Positions 48,425 through 60,284 of a stretch of 64,000 bases of DNA are shown piece after piece. Every line of letters starts with the position of its first letter. The first letter of the stretch is position 1. Made by a program: the position numbers and the translations under genes. The notes below the pieces were generated by a model. It was not told where the DNA came from and did no database searches. It saw only the letters and a list, made by a program, of their open reading frames with translations. The DNA is taken from assembly GCF_026914265.1 (NCBI RefSeq), contig NC_069135.1:15069906-15133905 (forward strand), in the 5' to 3' direction. The DNA comes from Mya arenaria. Its lineage: Eukaryota > Mollusca > Bivalvia > Myida > Myidae.

Positions 48425-51400
48425 ATGGCAACTGATATTGCACAACTCAGTGATGAAGATCTTCGTCAACAGCTCCAAGAATGTGGTGTAAATGTTGGTC
48501 CTATCACTTGTAAGATTTTATATTCTTTTCCACCTAATTAACTTTTTAAACTTAATTATGAAATTGAGTTATTTTTGTTCGCAATCATTCTTACATTAGG
48601 AAACACTCGCAGTTTGCATAGGAAACTTTAAAAATTCACTTAGCAATCATAAGCAGTTAGTACCCCTAGACGCTTTTCACCTGTTATATTTCAAGCTCAA
48701 CTGAGCTTTGATGTGAAAGGATTATTGCCCGTTCATTCGTCAAATAATGTTCTAAACCACTGGGTAAAATTTCAATTACAGGAATGCTTATTGGGTGGTT
48801 CTCTTCCAGATTCCTTCAATAAACGGTTCCATTCAGAACTCTGTTTGGCAACCAGAAGGAAAAACTTCTTGAAATCTTTTTGGATTTCGAAATAATTTTA
48901 CCAGAAGGTTCCTTTAATAGGTGGACTTCTATCAAATTTCTTTACCCCTGGTTCATTCAACAAGAATCATGGCAACTCAATATATATATATATATATGTC
49001 TATATGTAAATATATAGCAAACTTTGAAAATCTTTTCTTCAGAAACTATTGGTACAAATTCAAAATGATTTCACAGAAATGTTCCTTAAGTGACCCTTTA
49101 TCAAATAAATGTATTATTATTATTTTTAGTATAACTTTATTGTTTTACAATCATTAAAGATTTCTACCTCAAACATCATGAACATGCTCAGTGTAAGAAT
49201 GTGCTCCTTTGTGACAAGTTATTTAACTCCAACTTTAATTTGTAAGCATGAGTTATGGCCCATAGTGACATTTTAAAGAATATATATATTCATGTGTTTA
49301 TAAAAGAAATGGGATGTATAACAGCTTCACCTGTAGCGTATGGGGGGAGGCTTTCAGTATGTTGTCTGATCAATAACTTTAGAACCGGTCAAATACAGTG
49401 ATCAATATAGGCCCATCTTCTTTCGGAGATGAACAAATATGGGAACTGTTTGCATGCCTTATTATTGCTTTACCATGTTTTTCAGCAAGTACCCGTCTAT
49501 TTTATGAGAAGAAGCTTGGAAAGGTAATGGATTCTGGGGGAAATCCCCCACCACCAGAATCAGATACAGAAGAATCAGAAGGTGACAACCATTCTGTTAT
49601 TTTTTATTAGTATAAAACTGTGTTGCATTGATTTTAGGAAATCAAACAGTTCTAACAATCATACACTGGGCTATTTTTTAAAGATATTATTCAAAAACAA
49701 TGTTGATTATACTACTGTTTGGAAATTAACTTAGCATTTCAAGGTTTTGAAGCCACTGTGTATATAATGTGATTATAACTGTTTGAAAATAAGCGAAACA
49801 TGCTTATCAATCGATTTAACATTGCATGTTTTAATTTTTTATTTTTTTAGCATTGATTAGGAGGTCACATATACAGCAAAAATAAGCAGTCGCACCCAAC
49901 CTTTCAAATGGATTTAAAGTCACTGCAACATTTTGGCATTTGCAGTTCTGCCTGTTTTCAGATATTAAAGCTGCACGCTCATAGATTTACCATTTTACAA
50001 CTTTTAGCTCGACTTTTCAAAGGATAAGGAGAGCTATCCTAGTCACCCGAGCGTCGGCGTCAGCATAACCACTTATGTTAAAGTTTTTGTAAGAGTTTGT
50101 GTACCACCTCAAATATTGATATATGGCTTTGAAACTTTAAACACTTGTTCAACATCATGCCCCCAACTTGTACACAGGAGGAGGTAACTATCAAGCATTT
50201 TGACAAAATTATGCCCCTTTTTTTACTTAGAATTTACGTTAAAGTTTGCGTACCACCTCAAATATTTTCAAAGTCCATTGACATCGCGCTTTGAAACTTT
50301 GCACACTTGTTCACCATCATGCCCCCAACCTGTACACAGGAGGAGGTAACTCTATCAAGCATTTTGACAAAAAAAATTCAACTTAGAATTTACGTTAAAG
50401 TTTGCGTACCACCTCAAATATTTTCAAAGTCCATTGACATCTGGCTTTGAAACTTTGCACACTTGTTCACCATCATGCCCCCAACCTGAACACAGGAGGA
50501 GGTAACTCTATCAAGCATTTTGACAAAATTATGCCCCTTCTTCTACTTAGAATTTATGTTAAAGTTTGCATACCACCTCAAATATTTTCATATTAATGAG
50601 AGGAAGTGCAGTGTACAATAACCATAACTCTATTCTTGCTTATTACTGAGTTATTGCCCTTTGTTACTTTTTTTTGTCCGGAGTATAACTTGAAAAGTGC
50701 TGGATGAAATTCATTGGAACTTCATACAATGGTAAAGCACAGTGAGAGGAGTGCAGTGTTCAAGAACCATCACTCTACTTTAGCTAATTACTGAGTAATT
50801 GCCCTTTGTTTGTTTTTTTTTGCTGTCAATTTTTTTTACGAGACATTAACTTGCAAACTACTAGATGGAATTTATTAAAACTTCATACAATGGTAAAGCA
50901 CAATGAGAGAAAGTGCAGTACACAAGAACCATAACTCTATCTGACAGTGATAGATCATATTGAGAGGGATTGCAGTGTACAGGAACTGCAATTATATTTC
51001 AGCTAATTACAGAGTTACTGTCCTTTGTTACTTTTTCTTGTCAGGAGCATAACTTGAAAACTATTGGATGGAATCTAATAAAACTTCATACAGTGATAGA
51101 TCATAATGAAAGGAAGTGCAGTGTACAGGAACCGCAATTCCATTTCAGCCAATTACAGAGTTACTGCCCTTTGTTACTTTTTCTTGTCCGGAGCATAACT
51201 TGAAAACTATTGGATGGAATTTAATAAAACTTCATACAGTGATAGATCATAATGAGAGGGAGTGCAGTGTACAGGAACCGCAATTCTATTTCAGCCAATT
51301 ACAGAGTTACTGACCTTTGTTACTTTTTCTTGTCCTGAGCATAAATTGAAAACAATTTGATGGAATTTAATAAAACTTCATACAGTGATAGATCATAATG

Positions 51401-54304
51401 AGAGAAAGTGCAGTGTACAGGAACCGCAATTCCATTTCAGCCAATTACAGAGTTACTGCCCTTAGTTACTTTTTCTTGTCCGGAGCATAACTTGAAAACT
51501 ATTGGATGAAACCTAATAAAACTTCATACAGTGATAAATCATAATGAGAAGGAGTGCAGTGTACAGGAACCGCAATTCTAGATCAGCTAATTACAGAGTT
51601 ACTGACCTTTGTTACTATTTCTTGTCCGAAGCATAACTTGAAAACTATTTGATGGAATTTAATAAAACTTCATACAGTGATAGATCATAATGAAAGGAAG
51701 TGCAGTGTACAGGAACCGCAATTCCATTTCAGCCAATTACAGAGTTACTGCCCTTTGTTACTTTTTCTTGTCCAGAGCATAACTTGAAAACTATTGGATG
51801 GAATTTAATAAAACTTCATACAGTGATAGATCATAATGAGAAGGAGTGCAGTGTACAGAAACCGCAATTCTAGATCAGCTAATTACAGAGTTACTGCCCT
51901 TTGTTACTTTTTCTTGTCCGGAGCATAACTTGAAAACTATTTGATGGAATTTAATAAAACTTCAAACAGTGATAGATCATAATGAAAGGAAGTGCAGTGT
52001 ACAGGAACCGCAATTCCATTTCAGCCAATTACAGAGTTACTGCCCTTTGTTACTTTTTCTTGTCCGGAGCATAACTTGAAAACTATTGGATGGAATTTAA
52101 TGAAACTTCATACAGTGATAGATCATAATGAGAGGGAGTGCAGTGTACAGGAACCGCAATTCTATTTCAGCCAATTACAGAGTTACTGACCTTTGTTACT
52201 TTTTCTTGTCCTGAACATAACTTGAAAACTATTTGATGGAATTTAATAAAACTTCATACAGTGATAGATCATAATGAGAGAAAGTGCAGTGTACAGGAAC
52301 CGCAATTTTATTTCAGCCAATTACAGTGTTATTGCCCTTTGTTACTTTTTTCTTGTCCGGAGCATAACTTGAAAACTACCGGATGGAAAGAAATAAAACT
52401 TTATACAATGTTACAGTACAATGAGAAGGAGTTCAGTGTACATGAATCATTACACTATTTTAGCAATTTACAGAGTTATTGCCTTTTTCTGTGTTTTTTT
52501 TTGTCAAACTTTTGTCTGGACAGTAACTTGAAAACTACTTGATGGAATTTCATAAAACTTCATACAATGATAAATCATAATGAGAGGCGGCGTTCGGAAT
52601 CATAGTCGCAAATCTGAATGCCTTAAATTACAGTTTCAGCCCAGTCTGGCAGTTTAAATTTGGTGCTTTTTACATGTGATACTTCACCCAATCACTTGCT
52701 GTCTTTTGATGTTCCTGAAACTTAATTTGTTCAGGAAGCAATCATTGATTTGGGAAATAGTAAACATTGTCACTATTCAATTATTCAAAAATTCAATAAC
52801 CTAATACCATTTCAGGGCTTTTTCACCAAAAAATGTGAAGAGGCCAAGCCTTTTCATTTTGGGAAATTTTAACGCGTGAAATTCTGCAAATTGGGAAATT
52901 TAAATACGTAAACGTCTCAAAATGGGAAATTCCACATGAGGATTGAAGACACCTTTTAAACATGGGTCAAGGTTTACATATGAAACTTGGAACTCATGTT
53001 ACAAAAAACAGGCTCATATCTTACATTTGAGTCGACTTCTAGCTGATTTTTTTCAATTATGACCTTTTAAATATGAATTTTGTACAAACACTCAACAGGG
53101 TCAAGCTTGAAAATCTTAAATGTATGTACTTCCAATTGATACACATGAAGATCTTATATGGGGAGAAATCATGTCTTTGAGTTCGCTTTTTTAACATGAT
53201 GCAATGACAAAAGAGGGAGAGAGATCAGTTTTATTCTTCATAGAGTTGATTCTAAAGCGAGAGAAAGAATTGATAACAATATATGGACTAATTGGTCCTC
53301 GAATAACATTTAATTTATACAGCATTCTTCTGTTGTTAACTTAAAAGATTACAAAAGAATATTTTGCTCAAGGCCTAAAAAAAAAATACATTTGGTTCGG
53401 GTTACCCGACCCTACCTACGGAATAGGCGCCGACCCTAACGTTTTTATAGTCAGTTTGAAAAAAAAAATGAAAAACTAAAAAAAAAATTCTTTTTTTTTT
53501 TTTGCTTTTCAATATGTAGTTTAAAACCTTAATTGCTTATATAGAATATAACTTTAACACCATTCTCCAATGATGAAAATGACATATATAAAGCCTAATA
53601 AAAAAATAAAATAAAAAAAAAGCCTACCTACCCTACCTATTTTTGAAAAGGATGTAACCCTAACCAAACAAAATTTTTTTTTAGGCCCAAGCATAATAAA
53701 TTTTTTAAGTAAGATCTTCCTTTTTTGAAAAAATATCTGGGATTTGTGAAAAAAAAAACACCTGGAAATTGTGAAAATAGGCAATTTTTCCCAATTTTGA
53801 AGTAGCCTAATTTCGGCCCCTAGCAAAGAAGGTGAAAAAGCCCTGCATTTATAAACAGTAGTTTTATATAATATGATATATAAACATAAGTCTGAATTTT
53901 TTGTATCGCTTCATATTGAAATAAGTTCTTATTGGCCAATCCGTTTTCTGAACAAAAACCTTGAGATTTTGTCATAGCCTTGAAGACGTTGCCAGCATTA
54001 GTGGCTTCTTACCATGGCTTCATCCTGCCAATGCTTGAAGCATGGCCATAATTTAATAGCCGTCCCAGGATATTGGCATGAAACTTTGTACCATGTCGGT
54101 TGAGACAATACACATATGTATGAATAGGCCCCTTTGCTGCTCTCTTGCCGTCTTTTTAAATTGACGTAGGTGTTTATGTAGAAAGTATTGTTAAATAACA
54201 ATTTTAATACCGGTAATTATTTTTGGAATGTCTCCACATACTAGGCCTACGCAAAGATAGTGAAACGGTTCAGTAGGCAATTACTAGCTTCAAAACAATC
54301 ACCC

Positions 54305-54335
<31 letters not shown>

Positions 54336-56905
54336 TTTTTTATAACTTAACTTTTTTTGTTATTTGAACTTGACAGCCGTCGCTCTGGTTAAATGGATAA
54401 TTCAATCAAAATCAGTGATGTTGAATTTTGTTTCCATATAGACAAGATGCTTTTATTAAGTTTTTACTCGCCTGATTGAGGTATCAATTTTACAGTTTGT
54501 TAATACTTAAAGCATTTCATTAATGTTCTATGTTGTAGAAGAAGAAGAGGAGGAGGAAGAGGATGAGGAAGTACAAATAAATTACAGGTAAGTGTTTCAT
54601 TGGTTGATTTACTTTATTGAATTTTTATTCAGGTTAAAGTTCCTAATTAACTGGGGTCCAGGGACAAGTTGTCTATTTTTACTTAATTCGTGTTGGTATT
54701 GACATTACAGTTTGCTTGAATCTTGAAGCCAGGAGAGCCCTCAAATGGGCTTCTAAAAGGCTAGTATTGCTTCTGCAGCAGAAGGCTACAGGAACCTGAG
54801 TCCAAACCGTATCCAAAATCACGTCGGTCCTTTTATTGCCAGGTCATTCACATCCTTGTGGCAAAATAAGCAGTGGTATGAGATACACATGTATCTTGAT
54901 AAGTTAATTGATTAAATATTGCATGATGAATTATGATTAAAAGAAACCACAGTAATAAAGTTCATGAAACTGAAAACTTACTGACAATAGTTCCATTGTA
55001 GACCTCCAGTGCAGCCAAAGCCTGTACGCCCGCAGATTACAAGTACACCTGTAGCAGCGGAAGCCCCGAGGACCTACAAACCCATAGTTCAGGCCCGCAC
55101 TGCCACACCCACCATGCCAGCCACTCGCAGAAATGTTGGGTAGGTAGTCCAGTGTTCAGAGGGCATTGATTTATGGCACACTTAAAGACGGTATTCAAGA
55201 AAAAGTATGAAAACTACATGTAATATTTAAAAAAGATTAAATGTTGTTCAGATAGTGATGAACTCGAAGATATTGTTTTGTACTACAGTTTCACTATATC
55301 ATTTGATGAAACCTGGAATGTGTGTTAAAAGTTGTTTCTGTAGGTTCTTTTTGATATTACAGAATCATTGTTTTACATTTAGTTTGTCCAATGATAGGGG
55401 AAAGTATTAAGCATTTATTAAGCATATAGAGTAAAACTGTGATCAGTCAAGGACACATGGAACCAACCTAAAGCCTCTAGTGATCCAATGTTTCGAACAA
55501 ACCAAATTTCCATTTTAGTTTGTTATGAAATATCTTATTATGTATTTTCAAAGTTTGCTGTCTGCCATTTACTTCTGCACCAATTATGTATTGCTCATGT
55601 GTTCAAAAGCTTTCATATAGTATGTGAAAATATAAAAGGAAAAACAAAATGAATAAATACCCCGGATACCTAAGTTTATTTTTACAAAAAACAACAACAA
55701 ATTTTCTAAACATTCAACATAAGAATATGATTCAATTCTTGTAGTTAACTTTTCACAATTATCCTCTCAAATTCCCTTATGCCCTTATCAACTCTTCTAA
55801 TTCCCTTTCATCTGTTATTGCAATTTTTCCACCTTTGAACATTTCACCAGCCATATGTTTGTCTATTTTGGAACATGTTTTCGGGAAAATGTGTGAAATT
55901 ATGACCTCGAGGTAATGATAAGGTTTTGTGCATGATTTGTTTATTTGGGATTGGCAATGTGCTCGACTCCTAAACTTATTTAGGTTTTGATCCAGCGTCA
56001 GTATATTTTACATGAATATAGAAGGAATAATTGACTGCCGGTTTTGAACGACCTTAATTTCACTGGATTTGATTTTTTAATTTGCTGAAACATAATCTTT
56101 GAAGAACTTTTTTGTTTAACTCCGTTGTTTGTGAACCTTTTAGGGTGTGTTTTTTTCAGCCTTTTTAAGGGCTGAAATCAGGCCCCATTTTCCTCCTGAT
56201 TTTTTTTCTCCTACCCAGGTAAAAAAAGATGATTAAAAAAATTGAGGATCATTGACCTGGACCGCCACCATTCCCTTGAAAGTGGAAATAACACTGTATT
56301 ACCTTTAACACTTGATATATCTCATCGGCTTGTCAGACTTAATTATATCCCCACTTGACAAAGTGAAATGGTGGCCTTGTCACTTCCTTTGGTTATTGTC
56401 CAGTTCATATCTTTCTTATTCATGGTCTGATTTTATAAATTATTTGTCAGAAGTGACCACCATAGTGTGAGGGAATGTCATGCACAAGACCCTTGTCCAG
56501 CCTTCAAGGTCAATTACACTGCAACCTTCTGAACCTAGTATGTTTTGCTATATAAGCTTTACCATTAAAAGTTTGTGCCTATCCATATCTTTGTCAATTT
56601 TTTTTTAAATTATTTGGTATTCCAACACTTGGGCGTTTTGGTGTATTAATCACATTCTATGATAGCTCTGGTCATTCTTACCATTTCTATTATCTTCTTT
56701 CTACAGTCGCACTGAGGCAGCATATACCCCGGCCACGAGTCCGCCAACCAACGCAGCTAGCAAGTCCGGTGGTGGGGGAGGTGTTGGTATGTGGTTGAAG
56801 CTGATCTTTCTTCTCGTCGTGGCATTTCTCGTGTACCTTGTTGTAATCAACATGAACCCGAACGCAGAGAGCAAAATTCCACTGAGTTTAGAGGATGATA
56901 GTTGA
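48425..56905 (+). CDS. Emerin-like LEM-domain inner nuclear membrane protein
   Basis: Five coding exons: 48425-48509, 49486-49581, 54539-54587, 55002-55139, 56707-56905; all junctions are GT-AG and in phase, giving 188 residues. Residues 3-43 form a LEM domain (LSDEDLRQQLQECGVNVGP, then SSTRLFYEKKL), the fold that binds BAF and so links the nuclear envelope to chromatin. A pure acidic run lies at about 57-70, a Pro/Thr-rich linker at 76-138, a Gly run at 144-148, one membrane segment at 151-170 (WLKLIFLLVVAFLVYLVVI) and a short luminal end. No signal peptide is present, which fits a tail-anchored emerin-type protein. A TAG splice acceptor 6 bp before the ATG implies a 5' non-coding exon upstream. 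It is shorter than human emerin (254 aa). An LAP2/TMPO-like isoform is the alternative. Confidence 0.9.
48660..49110. repeat. Degenerate tandem repeat in LEM intron 1
   Basis: Motifs of the type GGTTCCTTTAATAGGTGG...CTATCAAATTTCTTT recur about three times at roughly 120-150-bp spacing with much decay. The open frames here are repeat-derived. Confidence 0.4.
50002..50600 (+). mobile_element. Helitron-like repeat start with ~160-bp tandem units
   Basis: Begins TTTTAGCTCGACTTTTCAAA, then GGATAAGGAGAGCTATCC and GCGTCGGCGTC, a start shared with the reversed copy ending at 43890. It continues with about 3.5 copies of a 149-164-bp unit marked by TACCACCTCAAATATT (50102, 50251, 50407, 50571) and CATCATGCCCCCAACC. 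The 146-bp array follows directly, so the two may be one composite element. Confidence 0.65.
50640..52590. repeat. Tandem array, 146-bp unit, about 13 copies
   Basis: GTGATAGATCATAATGA recurs at 51093, 51239, 51385 and onward at 146-bp spacing; the first copies near 50720 and 50880 are more diverged. The unit carries CATAACTTGAAAACTA and GTGCAGTGTACAGGAACCGC. Short plus-strand frames (51116-51313, 51992-52189 and others) are translations of the repeat. It lies between LEM exons 2 and 3. Confidence 0.95.
52808..53850. mobile_element. hAT-like 1.0-kb element, CAGGGCTTTTTCACC ends, CATTT duplication
   Basis: CAGGGCTTTTTCACC at 52813-52827 is exactly inverted at 53831-53845, with CATTT on both outer sides (52808-52812 and 53846-53850). 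The interior has repeated TGGGAAATT motifs on the left mirrored by AATTTTTCCCA on the right, and no transposase. A Harbinger-like element (53372-53687) is nested inside. Confidence 0.8.
53369..53690. mobile_element. Harbinger-like 316-bp MITE, GGCCTAAAAAA ends, CAA duplication
   Basis: GGCCTAAAAAAAAAATACATTT on the left matches the inverse of the right end (AAATTTTTTTTTAGGCC), and GGGTTAC plus CTACCTACC motifs are also mirrored. CAA flanks both sides (53369-53371 and 53688-53690). It has the same ends as the 2.0-kb element at 31032, of which it is probably a deleted relative. Confidence 0.75.
54305..54332. repeat. (CA)n microsatellite
   Basis: Fourteen CA units, near perfect, in the LEM intron before exon 3. 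Confidence 0.95.
55140..56706. other. Last intron of the LEM gene
   Basis: AT-rich, with no supported gene or clearly bounded repeat. Confidence 0.4.
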
Positions 56906-59900
56906 AAATGGGGACAGGGACGTTGTGTGGCTTGTTGGGAAAAATCGGGAGTGTGAATATAGAAGAGAGGATAAATTTGTGTTTTTTAAAGCTTTTTAAG
57001 TTCAGCAAATTGTAGTTAAAGATGATGTTCATTAATCATTATTATTTATGTAATATGGTTTGTTATCTGGTTATATATGGTTTCAATATATCTGCAAAGT
57101 TTGCCCAAAATTGGGATAATTTCTAGATGGGAATTATTACGTAAGACTTAAAATAGTAAATGTAAAATATAATAAGGGTGTCAAACATCTTTCAATTGCT
57201 CTGCTTTAATGTTGTTACGCTCTGTATATTTAGGTAATTCATCCTTCGTTAATACCAAAAATTGCTACTGGTAAAGTTTCATTTCAAAGATACAAATGAT
57301 AAATTGAATATTTTTAAGGTTTTCTCTGAGAACTGTTTTTAATCTATAGACGTTATTATGTTGATAAGAAACAAATTGATAAAACTGCTATAAACTAATA
57401 GTATTTTTTTTTTCAATCACCTCACTTAAATATATCATATCAAAATAGTAACGTCATTATGATGATATTGTAACCATGCAAAAATAATATAATGGTTAAT
57501 CAATATGAATTAAACATAGAATAATCATGGTGGTAATATCTGAAATGCACTAAATTATCTTTGCATCCTAATGATGGATGGCTTACCTTAATACTTATGG
57601 AATGCAAGCTATCTATTTATTCCTATCATTACTGTTAAATGTGCTATGTGTAACAGAAACTACTGCTATGAATGTTTTGCTTTGATAAACTATACACTGT
57701 CCATGCATATTTGTTGTTTTTACTGTAGCTCTTAACAAATTACATGTGTAGAACATGTTTAAATTTTAGTCCCTAAAGAAATTTGAATTTAATTAGAAAA
57801 ATCTATTATTTTCTGTGTCTATTGACCATCCACAAAACTGATTAATATGAATATGAATACATTTATTTGTACAGCATGACATAATGTGGTATTTACATGT
57901 TAGAATTTATATTTGACTTGCATTTTTGAAAGAAAGATCTGAACAATCATATGTTAAACATAATAGTTTGAGATACATGTATATTATTAAACCCATATTT
58001 CTGGTTCTGTAACAAAGACACTGCTTACCGTCACTGGTTACTTATCATGTCCCCAAAGGGAGGCATACGAAAATCTCACAATGCCTTTGTACCCATCCTT
58101 GGATCCAAAATTGGGTTGAAAAGTTACTTCTTTTGATATTTATTACATTTAAGAACAACCATAATAGTGTTACACTTGTTTCAAACAGATGGCAATGTGA
58201 AGTGTTCACAAATGAAAATGCTATAAGCTGGGGGCCTTATCACACCCTGTGATCGCTCTAGTCTCATGTTGACAGTTGTAAAATAAAACAAAGATTCGGG
58301 TGTATGCTGCACAACGGAGGGGTATATAGCAACGGAGGTGTATATAGTAATCTCTCGCATCCTTTCTTTAACATATCCTTTTAGCCATATCTGTTTAATG
58401 TGAACAAAAAATTCAAAAAATATTATGAATGCTCAACAAATGGTGAGATTTTCTAGAACATGTAATCAACGAAAGCCATCAATCAGCAAATTCAATGGAC
58501 TTGAATTGTTGAAAAAAAAATGGGCATGAGAATGCCGTAATCCAATTCGTGGAGCAACATGGTAATGTCATGCATCACGCATATGTTGCTAGATCAAACT
58601 TGACATAATTGTAGAGCACCATTGATCTACATGTCGGGCATAACAATTGTGCTGTTAACTTAAGGTTAAGGTCACATTTAATGGTCATTGCAGTCCAAGA
58701 TTTGAAGCAAAAAGTTCTCTCAGCCATGAACCTGTTACTCAAAATTTCTAAGATGGAGGTGATGTTTACAAATATGGAATGCTAAAGCCGTTTTTCGCGG
58801 TTTTAGTGGGGGAACAAATCCATGCTGGGAAAGTCAAGAAAAAAAACAGTAATGGAAAACCTTAACCACTGGCTTTAACTTACGTTTAAAACGTAATAAT
58901 GCACGTAAAACAATACAATATGATTTTTTTTTAATCAACCGATATTGAGCCCTAAATTAGTATAAACCATGTAGTATTCAACCACAACAAAACATTTTTG
59001 CACAATATTTATTTTAAAAATGATCAAACATATAATAGCAACATGAAGGCAAGAATTCTTAACAGTGTTGGGAGTTCACTACTTTTCCAAATGCCCTGGT
59101 TAAAACTTAACACGCCATTTTTATTCAAATGCATAGGTATGGTTAATCTAGGAAAGGCACATTATAATTTAAATAACAATTACTGTTAAAATTTTGGACG
59201 AATTACTGAAAATGGATAAATAATGGGGGAAAACAAGGAACATGACTAAACAAGTGGTATAGACTACAGCGGTACGACACATTATATTAAAATAAAATGG
59301 GTCATGATATACGTGAGTTTATGAGGTCTTGTGATATTCACACTGTTAACATGTTTGGTGAAAATGTCGGGAGAACACTTCACTGAATGTCCACATGAAC
59401 TGACTGATGCGGAGAATCATATATCAAACATGAATATGTCTATAGTTTTGAAACACATTAAACTGCAAGGCACGAACAGTCCCAGTCTCCGATATTCGGA
59501 ATATTACCCAGTTAAACCTTGAGCAATACTTGGGCTTTATACCACAGTTATTTAACCACGGTCTCATATGCTGAATATGTTCCTCTAAACAATAATTAGG
59601 ACATACTGGATAAATAAATAAAGCACATGCCCTGGTAAATGTCTCCAGACAAACAAAATAAATGTTAAGTAAACACCATGTTGACCGTCCATCCACATGT
59701 AGACTTTTGGTTGCAAGAAACAACCCCCTGCACTAGTCCGCATTTGGTGGTTGCCTGTCAATATGGTTTGAACATCCACATTTCAGGAAATTCATTAAAT
59801 CTCTTCATTCTTCCTGTAAAAATATGTTTTTAAGCCTCTTATATAGGAATATTACTAGCAGCATTTCATTCAGTTAGAAACGTTTCTAATATTCCATACA

Positions 59901-60268
59901 TGTAGACTATTCAGTGTCTAGTAACATTCGAGTGGCAGATAACTGTGGTATTGGGCCAGTAAGGTGTGGATACAGGCATCTTGAGTAAGAACTACATAAA
60001 ATGTCAATTAATGGCGCTGAATTAACAAATGACATGATAATTGTTTGGCTGCTGTCACAGGCACAGGCCTGTACAACTGTTATTGTAATGGTAAAGCTGC
60101 TTGACATGTTTCTATAGTTGCCACAGTATGGTTATGTAATGTTTCTTGTAAATGAAAAACTGCTGCTGCAAATCACTAAGCTAGTAGCATAGTGTTGTCT
60201 AAACAAAAGCTGAATGGTGACAATGATCATGAAACTCGACTCACTGAATCACGAACACAATAAAACAC
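56906..60268. other. Intergenic region between convergent LEM and HYR genes
   Basis: It contains the 3' end of the LEM transcript; no unambiguous polyadenylation signal was picked. A small direct repeat, ACGGAGGGGTATATAG and ACGGAGGTGTATATAG, lies near 58315-58350. Remaining short frames lack domains. Confidence 0.45.
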
Positions 60269-60274
60269 TTTATT
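60269..60274 (-). terminator. Polyadenylation signal of the HYR gene
   Basis: AATAAA on the minus strand begins about 10 nt after the stop codon of the HYR gene. This implies a very short 3' untranslated region, unless a distal signal is used. Confidence 0.5.
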
Positions 60275-60284
60275 CTTCAAAATT

